A stretch of DNA of 64,000 bases, from assembly GCA_039619475.1 (NCBI GenBank), contig CM077115.1, positions 501,973,352 to 502,037,351 on the forward strand, read 5' to 3'. Positions within the stretch are counted from its first letter, which is position 1. Each line of letters begins with the position of its first letter. A program made the position numbers and the translations under genes. Of this stretch, positions 33,606 to 45,900 are shown one piece after another. The DNA is from Icerya purchasi. Its lineage: Eukaryota > Arthropoda > Insecta > Hemiptera > Monophlebidae. The notes under the pieces are model-generated. The model searched no databases, was not told the DNA's origin, and saw only the letters and a program-made list of their open reading frames with translations.

Positions 33606-35249
33606 TGTATGGATGTTGTTACATGTAGATATATTTGTAATCACATGAATTTAAAGTTGTGCTTTTAGATGTCTTCTTTAAATCATGAAGTGTTTAAACC
33701 AAGATTGAGCTGTACAGTTCGAGCAAAGAAAAAAAAAAGTGTATGCTGCAATTTGAGTTTATATTTGAAGTTTCAAAAAACGAAATCATCATTTTTAGAA
33801 TTATTATTTATGTAGCATTAAAAATGAAAGCAGGTGAAAAATAAATATTTCAGAAATTTGATAGTGCGAACTTTTTGTCGTCGAAAGAGTATTTTCAGTA
33901 GAAATATTATGGTTAAGGAGTTCACAAATCTTAAATATAAAAGCTCGAGTTCAGGTTCTTTTCTATATAACACGTACCGAGTTAATGAAACTTTGTGAAT
34001 ATTAGAATCGGGAAAATTCGGATTTGTATTCTAATAGGTTTGGCCATTAAAATCTGAAACGCATTTTTTCCCAATAAGTTTTATTATACCGCAATGTTTT
34101 AAGTTTTCATTATTGTGGCACTGGTTGATGCTGAATCGTTAGCTTTATTTTATTGAGTTACGTCAGTGCGCAGTGGGTAACGGTGTAATATTAAATGTAA
34201 AAAACTCGGATAGCGATAATAAGAACAGGAAAAAGCTGGTCCACATTATTTTGTGGGAAACCAGCTATAAGTATTTCGTTACGATGATTAAACGGTACGT
34301 TCTGGTTTGAACTTTTTTGACTCGGGTACACCCGAATTGAATAGTCGAGCGAACGGGAAAACTTATTTCCCTATACTTCTTGATTTTTTTACTCGTGAAC
34401 CGTAAGTTTGATTTCTTGTTGAAAGTATGCAATTCGATTTTTTTTTTTTTTTTTTTTGAAATATTGGTAAATTGATTAATCGGTAGAACCAATTTTTTGC
34501 TTTTTTTATTCTAAGCGAGATTTTTTGAAATATTTTTCGCTAATTAAATGATAGATTTATAGATTTTTGATGTATTAAGTGGTCCATTTCTACGAGGCCA
34601 CTATGAAGCTATTCGACTAAAGATTATAAAATGAGATTTCTATAAATAGTATTCATAAAAAAACCGCAGAAAAAAAAATACGCTTAATAAACTTGCACCT
34701 AAACAATCTACCGTGAAATCATTATTTTATAGCTTGACTCTAGGGTTAAAAAACTTATTAAGCGTTACTGTAATTTAATTGCTGATTTTTCATCGAGCCA
34801 ACACTAAAAATGAACATCGGTTTAGCTCTGTAAATTAATTGTTCAAGAAGATTTTTTTTTTTGATTTCGACACCCCCCCCCCCCCCCAAAAAAAAGAAAA
34901 AAAAAGAATTTTTGATTTTTTGTGTAATCGTGGGTCAAAAAAAATTATCCGATTTTCTTTTTATTCATTTTTGTCTAAATTAGTTGGCACGAGAATGATG
35001 AAGGCGCTACCGTAAAAATTAAAAACCGCTAACGAAACTTCAGTCATAAAGAAAACTAAAAAAGTAACTAAAAAAGAAATTTCAATTCTTGGACAATTGT
35101 TTTTTCCTTTTTTTTCTTTTTAGCCTTCGTCATTTAACCAGTTTTTTCTTTTGCTTGACCCTTTCTGATAGGGTGTTTTATAAAACTTTCCTAATTTTAA
35201 TTTCTACATTTCTATTTTGTGACGCTTTATAAATTTATGTACTACAGTA
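31576..35249. other. AT-rich intergenic sequence with simple repeats
   Basis: No recognised gene. It holds a possible terminal exon at 31792-31981 (see findings), a (TA)n run at 33572-33601 and a C16-A-rich tract near 34872-34905. Confidence 0.4.
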
Positions 35250-35880
35250 AAGATAGATTTGACGTTGGATCTGCTACTGTCTGAGTTACAGTTTCATCGG
35301 AGAAAGGTATCCGATAGGATTCTACGTTTGTCCCTATTCTGGTCGTATACTATACGCTGCCAAATAAAGTGGTCTCTACTGTTTCCTTCACTCTACCATC
35401 ACACTGCATGCTCAATCATTGACAAGATTAATTTTAGCCAAGTGAACGGCGGTTTTGTCGTGTCCTGTTCTCAGTCTAGTTATATGGTCTCTCTCTCGAA
35501 GTTGTTAACTCCCTTAAACCAACGGGACCCTTGAAACATACTTTTGTATTCTTGAGTAGTTTTTCCCATTACTACTACTCCGTTGGTGGGGTACTTTTCA
35601 CTTCGTCATAAAACTACCGATAAGAGATCCCATCAATTTGATATCCGGACAATTGTTTTGCCTACTGCGGTTCTTGCAATTCTATCCACTATTTCATTTT
35701 CTTTAATATTGCAGTTCGATCGAATCCACTTTAGAAGTACTTTCGTTCTCGCCGTGTTGCGAATTTGCAAATTAAATACTTATCTTCTTGTAAGGAGTTC
35801 GATATTTGACATTTCCTCGCCGGTTCCGCGTGTGATCGTTTATGTGCAATACGGCAAAAGAGACCGTCAGAATTAATATT
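35250..35880 (-). pseudogene. LINE RNase H domain relic
   Basis: Minus-strand frames read WIRSNCNIKENEIVDRIART, equivalent to the WVPSHxGIxGNExAD(E)xAK motif of LINE RNase H, then after frameshifts REKDHITRLRTGHDK and HLAKINLVND, equivalent to the ITRLRIGHT...L block. An I- or R1-type LINE is implied. Several stops and shifts are present. Confidence 0.65.
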
Positions 35881-36054
35881 TTTTGGCCGATTCACCTTCT
35901 AGAATATTCTAGCGATATGGTGATGCGTGTATTGTCATCGATTTGTTCTTCTTCGTTAGAAAATCACATTGTCCCTATAACCTCGTTTGATAAAGATCGG
36001 AGAATTTGACAGAGAAATTTATTTTCCACGTTTTCGGGGATGCGAAAAAAAAAT

Positions 36055-36400
36055 AAAAAAATAAATTCGAATGTCTAAGAACGGTTTCGGTGCATTTAGG
36101 TTCGCGGTAAAAGTACGAGTACAGGATGCGGCAGTATAACTTCCTTTTTTAAAATGCGCCACTTTTTTTCTACTACATTTTGTTAAAGAGAAATAATAAT
36201 AACAGAAACTCAAAATAACGGACACTCTAGGTATGTTATTTCGATTTTCTGTTATTATTTCTCTTTAACAAAATGTAGTAAAAAAAAAAAAGTGGCGCAT
36301 TTTAAAAAAGGAAGTTATGCTGCCGCATCCTGTACTCGTACTTTTACCGCGAACCTAAATGCACCGAAACCGTTCTTAGACATTCGAATTTATTTTTTTA
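36055..36400. repeat. Near-perfect palindrome, arms about 150 bp
   Basis: The left arm (about 36055-36208) begins AAATAAATTCGAATGTCT and ends AATAACAGAAA. The right arm (about 36246-36400) is its inverted copy with only a C/T change, a poly-T length change and a 3-bp indel. The 37-nt spacer itself pairs (AAATAAC/GTTATTT). A CAGGRTGCGRCAG motif recurs inside and just outside the arms, suggesting transposon-end sequence. Confidence 0.85.
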
Positions 36401-36860
36401 TACTGTCGCACCCTGTATTTTATTGAAAACAGATGTACTAAGCACATTTTCCAAGTGAAACTGAAATGATTTTTCCAACTTATCGAGTTTCGAGAGATTA
36501 AGTGTGTTTCCTCTAACGCGCTCTATTAGATTGATCTTTCATTGACAGAGCTAGTCATCAATCTAAACTGTCTTGCCGGTTGGCAGACCAACACTAGATG
36601 GGTGATTTTTTCTAACGCCGACTCGATTAAAGATCGTTTAAAATATACACGAAGATGAAAAAAAAAAAAGCGATTTTATTGTTGTGTGCGTATTATTTAA
36701 TTAAGAAAACATTTAGTGAATAAATTTTCAGTTATACGCGAATATGGCTGTTAAACTTTGCTTATATTACATTTCTTAAAAATACGTAAAAGTATGTAGT
36801 AACGATACGCCAACACGCAAAAAAAAATCAAGATCGCAAACATATGTGTATGTATATAGA

Positions 36861-36956
36861 TTAATACGGATCTGGTGCCGTCTTAGCGTATCCAAGTTTT
36901 TGAAGTGCCCGCTTTACATCTTTATAAACGTCTGGATTTTCTATTGTTGCCGGAAT
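36861..36956 (-). CDS. ACSS3: ACSS3 terminal exon
   Basis: The acceptor is gtaattctag. 31 codons plus TAA encode IPATIENPDVYKDVKRALQK and end APDPY, matching the family C-terminus (a PxTIEDP-type block and a short helix). Confidence 0.88.
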   Translation of the reverse strand: MPATIENPDVYKDVKRALQKLGYAKTAPDPY

Positions 36957-39900
36957 CTAGAATTACAATTGAAATATTAGCCGTAGTATGAAAATTCTTG
37001 ATACAATGATACAACGATATAATGATACAACGATGCAACGATATAACGGTACAGCGCCGTTCACCGTGTATTTTCCCGGTTGTGAGAAATTGAAGTTTTT
37101 CGTAATATTTTTCTCGACGGGGAAATTATTAAAATATTTATACCGGAACGGCGACGCTTATTATTTCCTTTGGGGGCCGAATCCGCGCTGTTTTTTCGAA
37201 CAGTCATCTGATGTACACGTATGAGGAAAAAATAAAATTCCGAAATTGCGCGAGACAAACACAGCCTATTTTTTACGATTGAAGTTAAATGTTTTGGAGG
37301 TGTAATATTTTGGGGAAATTCGAAAGTCAAGAAAAATTTTTCGATATTATGTTCGATTATTCTAGCGCACGCGCAGTGTCGATATCAGTTATATGTTTTG
37401 GAACCTTGTTCAAAAAATGAATGCCACTTTAAAGCTGTCTTTTGTCTCGCGAGCAGGCTGAAAAATTTTACATCATACCTGTATCGAACGTGGGGGGCTG
37501 TGATTAGCGCGGATATGGCGAGTCGATAAATGTCTAGAAAATATGGAGCATATGAAAAAAAAAGGAGTACACTTGCTATTTTTCAGGAATATTTCTTCGT
37601 ATTTGTTCCGTTGCTTCTTTTAACTCTCTGTCGCTTTTATCAACCGAGATTGCCTTTAAATTTTAATCTCTTTCGACTGAAGCTACCAAGAACGGATTAT
37701 ATGAGCAGAGCTGCATTAAGCGGGTAGATAAAATATGGTGTGCTCGGTGCATCTACGATTACAGCTAAACTAGAAACCGTAATCAAGAGATAAATTTGAA
37801 GGTGCGCTTACGATTTTTTATTCGAATTATCGCTTTGAAAATAATTATTGAAAATGCTGGGCAGAATTTGCTGCAAGTATCGAACTTTATTTTATTTTTT
37901 TTTTGTAATACGGGGCTGAGACTTGGTCGTTGAAAGTCAGGTCTATGAATCGTCTGGAGGCCTGCGAAATATGGTTACTGCGGAGAATGCTGCGTATACC
38001 ATGGATAGAAAAGGTCTCGAACGTAGAAGTAATGAAACGTGCCGGAGTAGAAAGAGAAATCATGGAGATCATTAAATCCAGGAAAGCTGCCTATCTGGGA
38101 CATATTTTGCGAGGACAGAAATATGTAATTCCAAAATTAATGATAACAGGCAGAATGGAAGGAAAACGGGGAATTGGGTCGGAAGCGGCACTCATGGCTC
38201 AGAAATCTGCGTCAATGGAATGGAATTGAAGACGCGGAGACCATTTTCCGACTAGCGGTGACCGGCGAACTACGTGGACAAATGGGACAGTGATCGCCAA
38301 CGCGCTATGTAGCGTACGGCACCCGAAGAAGAAGAAGAAGAAGAAGAAGAAGAAGAAGAAGAAGAAGAAGAAGAAGAAGAAGAAGAAGAAGAAGAAGAAG
38401 AAGAAGAAGAAGAAGAAGAAGAAGAAGAAGAAGAAGAAGAAGAAGAACACGGGAATATAGAGTTGTTTGAAGATTGCGCGGTCCGTGAAAACTTTTTTAT
38501 AATTTATTTTTGAAAAAAGCAGTACTTTTTTCCGATGTAAATTGTAAAAGATCGACGTAATTGTGGACTTTAAAACGTTTGAAGCGAGAATTTTTTAAAT
38601 TCGCGAAAAAAAAAGTAGGGAAAGTGAACATTTTTATAGCTATTTTATCTGTATTGTATTTCGTAAAATGCTTTTGACCTTAAAATAATCATGGCTCAAA
38701 CCACTGTTAAACGATTTGTTTCTGAAAATTACTTGTTGCCGTATACAGTTTTCGATAGTTGTGTGTAACGTTTTTTTTTTTTTTTGTTTTTTTTCTATTT
38801 TAATTTTCAGCGCGTTAACTACGGACGTTAACCCGGCGTAAGTGACATTTTTGAAGGTGCCAATGTGTGGCAGTGGGGTCCGAACCAGGTGTCTTAATCA
38901 AGCGAAACATCGCTGCTTAAACAACTACGTGATGGCAGCTGGTTCGTGTGTAGTGTATCGTTTTCAAATTTAGTTTTCTTCGGCATTTTTTGTAGTAGCT
39001 GTATCTCTGGTCAAGCTAAAAAGTGGGATCACAGATTGTTTTTGTATCCAGAGAACATTTCTTTTACACAAGTGACCAAAAAAAAAAAATTGTTTCGGTA
39101 AAATTTTCTTCATCATCGAAATAATTATTATTCTTTTTACAACCACAAATGCATTCATTTTCAATAACTGTTAAAAAACGTTTGCCATCTTGTCCGGCAA
39201 GAATAGTGGAAAGTTTCTCTGTTAATCGCTTCGTCGCATCAATCGCAATCTGTACAGGTACTTTTTTACGGATGGAACGTTACTTTTTTAATTTTTTTTT
39301 TTTTTTTTTTTTTTGGGGTGCTAGTCATCCAGGAGGGTTACCCAGAAACAATTAGAAAAAGAAGAAGTCAATTATATCTTCATACGATATCAAATGTTGT
39401 TAGGAGGAAGGAAAAAAATGGTAGGAACGATGCCAAGAAGGAAAAGAAATAGGACATAAGAGGCGCAATGTGGAGTAGGAAGACCGAGTATCAATAAAAC
39501 GGATTAGAAAGCAGAACGCTTAATAGAAAGAAAGAAACACTTAATGAACACATGATCGGCGTCGCAAACACGCTCCTTGTTTGAATGGAGAATACCGGGA
39601 GGCAGCCAATGAAAAACGATAATGGGAGGAAGATAATAGACTATGGCTTGAAATTCAATCAATACGTCAGTATATTCCAATCCTAGCAGTCAAAATATTG
39701 TTCGGTATTTATTTCCCCGAAGGAAATGCGCGTTTAAAAAAAGAGAAAAATGTATTCCGGAGAAAAAATTAAAATTATTTCCAGCGATATTCGGAATTTC
39801 GTAGTGTGTTATGCGAACTGTTGATTTTTTCGAACAGAACGTATACTAGTAATGTAACTCGTATTATTACCTTAATCTGTTTATTTCTGGCCAGATCCGA

Positions 39901-42900
39901 AATTGATTTTCTAGCTAATTTTCCGGATCGAGTTCGTGGCAGTGCAGCTACTGATGCTGCCAGGTGAAATGCAGCTATTGGCCCGATGAGCTCACGTACA
40001 AGTTGTACCAGTTCCGTGTTTATCGTTTCTTCATTTTTCGTACTTCCTAGAAGTTTAAGTGCGCCTTGTTAGAACTCTACCGGATATTGTTTTACATATT
40101 TACTAGCGGGAAAAAAATCTACGGTGATATCGTAATTGCTAACCATTAGACGGCACGTATAGGCAGAGGGGGATCTCTCCTTTCGTCGTTTCTGGTACTC
40201 CCACCACGGTTGAGTCTACTACATCGGGATGTGATTGTACAACGTTTTCTAAGGCCGAAGTTGATAATCGGTGACCAGCCACATTGATCACGTCATCGTC
40301 ACGAGCGGTTACGTATACGTAATTGTATTCATCTACATATCCGGCGTCCATAGTATCGTAATAGCCCTATAGCGAAAGTTTACTTATTTACTTAATTCTA
40401 TTTTTTTCTTTCTTTTTAAATCAAAAAAACATTGAATGTTTTACATATATAAAATTTTTCGTGTATAATTATTTCCGTTAAACTTCGCACGATGAATATG
40501 GAAAATTTATCGTGAATAATTCGATATTTGATAGGAAATTCCGAGAAGTATTGTTTAAGCGCAAGGTGTTGACTTTGCGGGAAGTAATTAAAAGGTTAAT
40601 GTGTAGCGCAATTTAGAAAACGGCAGAGTAATTATTAGTATTGAAAATTTAAGGTCGCAGCTCTAAAGTGGTTGCTACAGCTTAGCCAATTTGATAAGTA
40701 AATGAGCGTCCCGAAAAGAAAATGATGAATGTATAATGTAAAAAAATATAGAATTCATAACAAAAATTTATTTAAAAAAAAACAAAAACAGTAGCGCGTT
40801 GACTAAAATTATCAGATATTTAAGGGCTTTGTAATTTTATAATTAAACTGTTTTTACTAGTTATTTATTTTAGGTGAAAAAATATGGAAGTTTACAAGCG
40901 GACGATTAAGATTTTCTTGTGCTATGCTTAATATACTTCTATAAAACATTTTCAAGCTCCCGGAAGTGTGTGATATGCAATATAAAATTCATCACCGAAT
41001 TTTCTCCATTTTCACTTCAACACTTGCCTCACCGAGTAACTTGGTGGAAGTTTGCGATGAAAATGCCAGAGCGAAACCAGGTCAGAGCTAGTATTGAGTT
41101 CAACTTGAAAAAGGTCTTCTCAAACTCGATAGGAACAGGAGTAGGTTACTTATTCCACAGACGGCGACAAAAGTTTTCTTTTAAGGAACCAACTTTGGCG
41201 TTCCTCAGCCTTGAAAGTCAAGGCTACTGTTTGTGATACAGAGCAGCAGCTGTTACCGTTCCCTTGTTGGAGCCCAAGAAAAATAATGTCGGCAAGGTCT
41301 AAGTTAGGACAATTGTATAGCGAAAATCACATATTTGTTTAATCGGCTACGACACTTTGATGAGGAAAGCAAGGGGAAACTACCTCGTTATTTCCCGAGT
41401 TCTAGCATCAATATGAAGTGAAGAAAAAATATAAGTATCCGGCGATGGATCTCCGGATATCAAGTCCGGCAGGAGAAGATGAAGGTCTTCTCAGGTCGTC
41501 AACACACGAAATCTCAGCGTTTATGAATGGATTAAATATGGATCATGGGGAGAATGTAAGATCACTTAAAGTGGGAAAATTAGAAAATCGAAAACGGAAA
41601 GAGTGGACATAAGTGTAAAGGGAATAAGTGAAGTCAAATGGGACGAAAAAGGAGACTTTTGGAACGGAGAATATCGAGGTATATATACCGGCGATAAAGA
41701 AAAGATTGCGAGAGTTGAAATAATCTTAAAAGGAGATGTAGGATGCAGAATATTAAGCTATTATCAAATAAGCAGCTGAGTAATTATGGTAAAAATACAA
41801 ATAAAACCGAAAGACACAATCAGGGGCGGATCGTGAATTTGTGGGGTCCTGGGCTAATGCTACTTAGGGGCCTAACTCATTACTCAACTAATTGCTATTT
41901 TATTAAAAAACTGTTTTCTATAGTGATGTAGGTATATAGTATAAGAAACAAATAGGACAATAAAATATTTTATTTATTTAATATGACTTTGTGTTTGTGT
42001 ATACAAACAGCGACTGTACGTGGCATTATTTGCAAAAGAAATTGACAAGTTATGTGTAGTTATGTTTAGATAAATTATAAAGCAACCTTTCTGCATTTTT
42101 GTGCTGCAAATTCCTTTATTTGCTTATCAATCATAATTTATGGAAAGAACTGATAAATGATTTAGTCGATAGTTCGACACTGCTGTCCTATATTTGTTTT
42201 CTATATACGACATCCTGAAGAAAGAGCGCTTCGCTTCACAGCTAGTGATTGGCAACGTTAAAAAAAAAAAACCTTTAAGATGGTATAGCAATTTGGGAAA
42301 ACATCAACAAGTTTCTTTTCATAAATTAGCATAAAAATTTCACTGCAAGAGGTGTAAGACTCTGGCTTAGACTGTAGTAAATAAGATTTTAACTGAAAAC
42401 ACACTCATTCGCTAAATGATCGTCTACGTGATCCGGATAATAATCGATAACATTACGTACACCTTCCAGATCTATGTTTTCTATATTTTTGTCTTGCAAG
42501 TCCATTAAAAATTTGACTTTTTTGCTATATGTCTCGTAGAGTTGGCTTCTTTTATTTAAATCCATAATCAGCTTATCCGACGCAAGGTTTAGCGTGTCTT
42601 TTTAAAATTTTTCTACGCCGTATACTGAGACTTGATCTGTAAACTTATCTAAAAATTTTGAAGTAATGCGTTTCTTGTTTATTGTAATCTGTTCCCACAC
42701 TAGTACTTAATTTTTTAGCTTTTTCTTCGTATTCCGTCAGCTTCTGATCTGATTGGTGCCGTATGTTGTTCACGAATTCTTTTAATGACACATTAACTTG
42801 TTGCCTCCACAATGTATTTTTTTATTAACTAAATTAAATCTCTCCAAAATTTTCCCCAAAAAATAATCAAAATTGGAGTATCGGGTTTTTTCGCCAGTTT

Positions 42901-45900
42901 ATTAAATAAATTTCGTGCCTCTTTTCAGGAATCAACTTAAAAAGATACCCCAGACGAACTACTTCACACAATGAACATAAATTCAACAATTTCATCCGTA
43001 TGTGTGTGCGCTTGATATTAGCAGTAATGATAAGAGACCGGACCATCGGGTGGCTGAGCCGAGAATTCGGAATTGCTTAATAAGCGTAAAACTATAAACT
43101 ATACTTATATACCTGTCTAATTGACAGTTTTTTATTTCGTTATTTTTTACAGGTCGCTTTATTTTCTCTTGATCCTACTACTCGGAATATCTTACTGATA
43201 TGTACATATATGTATATGTAATATGTACTCTATATTGATTTTGAAAAATATTTTATCACAGTTAGGTTAAATATCAACCTTTTAAAGTAGATTCTGAAAC
43301 AGGATGATCATAAAAATAATTTTGAAAAATTGTATTTGAATTTTAGATATTATTTTTTTTACTTCACAATATCGATCGTCAATTGTTTTCAATGGCTGCT
43401 GGGGGCCCTCTGTATCCACGGGGCCGTGGGCTGCAGCCCAAAAAGCCCTTTAGTAGATCCGCCCCTGGACACAATGGTAGTACAAGTTTACATGCCAACA
43501 TCTACATATTGTGATCAAATAATAGAAGAAACATATGAACAAAAATAGAAGAAGCTTTAAAATACTTCAAAGAGGATGAAAATTTGATTTTGTGACTGGA
43601 ATGCTGTGGTAAGAGAAGGCAAAGATGGATGGATAGTGGGAAGTTATGGACTAAGAGATTTATTAAGTTTTGTGAAAAACATAGCCTTGACATGTTAAAT
43701 GCTTTGTTTACTAGTCATGCAAGACTAAGATAGACGTGGAAAATGCCTAGTGATAAACGAAGATATCAAATTGACCATATAATGGTGAAACAAAGGTTCA
43801 GAAATCAAGTGAAAAAGTAGTCTAGGCTACCCCGGAGCTGATATTGACAGCGATCGCAATCTTGTAATGATGAAAAGTAAATGGCGATTAAAAAGAATGC
43901 AAAAGAAGTCACAGTTGACGTGGAACCTAGGGCTACTGGGAAAACTTTTACGGATGAATTTCAAAAAAAGTTAAATACATTGACAATAAATGAAGAGAAG
44001 AATTTTACCGACGAAGAACATTGGAATAGTATAAAAAATAATGCAACTAACACGGCGAATGAAATACTAAAAAAAGAAAACTATTAAGCGAGAAAACCAT
44101 GAAATGGATATTATCGAATTGTTTAAAAAAGAGGAGAAAATTCAAAAATTAAATAGTCATTAACGGACAGACTGAATATAAAAAAAACTAAAAAACAAGA
44201 TTCCTACTTTGGTAAAGCAACTGCCACGTTATATACTGCACATTTTTTTCATTTGGGTTAGAGCATTCCGTGTACGGCTAAACTATCTGTCGTACTTAAA
44301 AGCGACGTTTACACCGCAACACGATTAATTGCAGTGTCATCAGGTGGCGATAAAGGGAAAAAGTTTTCTTTTACTGAACTACCTGGTGCAGCAAATATAA
44401 CGAAATGTTTTTAAGCGATGTAGATGGCTGGCTGTGAAATTTACACAGCCTTTTATAACTTCTTCTACGTATGCAAATAATTGCCTCAATTTTCTGTGTA
44501 ATAGTTTTCTATTTCTTTTCTGGCTCTCATTCTGCCCGGTATAATATAATTTTACGTAAAACAATTTAATATTATTTTCAAGTATGACCAAGTTCGAAGC
44601 ATTAGAGTTCGAGTTAGATTTTTAATGAATTTTACATAAAAACAATTTAAAATTATTTATTATTTACTGGTGGTTGCCCAGTGGTCGAAAAATTTGCGTA
44701 TATTACATTTATCCTCGAGGGACAAATTTACGAGAATTGATAACACAGATGGTTCAGTTTTAATTAAATTAATAAGTATTATTCTCAATCATATATTAAA
44801 CAAATAAAGAATTGGTGTGTGGAAAAGGAACAAAAAAAAAAAAAAAAGTAATACCCTATTCATATACAGAATCATTTAAGGCCCAAAAACACTCACATTG
44901 AACAGTGCCATTCAGCTTCAGTTTTAAGTACCGAAAAAAGAAAAGTAAAGAAAGGTTCTTCTTAATAAGTGTGGAAGTTAAAGTACAACATTTTACGTAG
45001 TCAGGTAATTTATAGCAAAATAATAATTTAAAAGAGCGAATATAACGAATAAAACTTAGTAAAAACAAAATAATTTACATCCAAACGATATATAAATGTG
45101 CATCAAACACACATTATACTATTGTCACTTACCTTAATCTAAAGAAAACAAAAAATTAAAAACGGTTCTACTCCTCCTTCCTGGAATACTTTTATTATTA
45201 TTCCTATTCCAAAACCTCATTCTTTTTCGTATTGTTCTATTTTCTTTGCTTCATGTGTTAGAAAGCTTTTCGAGAATTTAATGAACAAATATCTCGTTTG
45301 GTGGCTCGAGCATAGTAATCTGTTACCTAACAATGTGTTCGGTTTTCGTCCTAGACGCGGTCCACCAGATTGTATCAGCAAGTTTCTATCGGACGTTTAT
45401 ATGTCGTTTATTAATAAAAAATTTTTAATTGCTGCTTTAAGAAAATCAGTGTTAGTGCAATGCGAAGCTATTCGGTTCGTAGTTTTCAAAATGTAAAAAT
45501 TCGTGTTCTTTGTTTGCCTTATGTGCTTTCCCCCTTTCTCATTCACGGGTCCTACTTACGCTGTCATTTTCTTTCCAAACGTTTACGGTTGACTTTTTAT
45601 AGTCTTATTATTTCCTACCTTATTGTTTTGCAAAACTAAGGCTAGCGAATATTGAGATAAAGTGTCAGGGAGATTCGGATTAGTTGATGGAGGAAGTTGC
45701 ACATTGCAAGGAGTATACTAAACGTTGTTCTTGATAATTACTGCGGCACAGGCTTCGTTTCGACTAGATTTGATTACACGAAGCCTCTAGAGAAATGTAG
45801 GATTTCTTTTTAAGCCATGTTTTCGAGAGAATGACAGTATTCATGTTATGCTGTATGGTAAAGCCTCTAAAGATGTCCTATTGGCCCTGAGGCTGCAGCA

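Noticed and set aside
35259..35876. Plus-strand open frames in this interval
   Set aside because: The minus strand carries RNase H motifs, so the plus frames are shadows.
38199..38450. Minus-strand frame encoding a poly-Phe protein
   Set aside because: It is only a translation of the (GAA)n microsatellite.
40919..41236. Plus-strand frame of about 105 codons upstream of the RTE relic
   Set aside because: No family recognised and it is directly 5' of the RTE endonuclease; most likely 5' sequence of that element or chance.
41420..44100. Host gene for craniofacial development protein 2
   Set aside because: The homology is to LINE endonucleases that carry that database name; the frames are broken and lie in a repeat.
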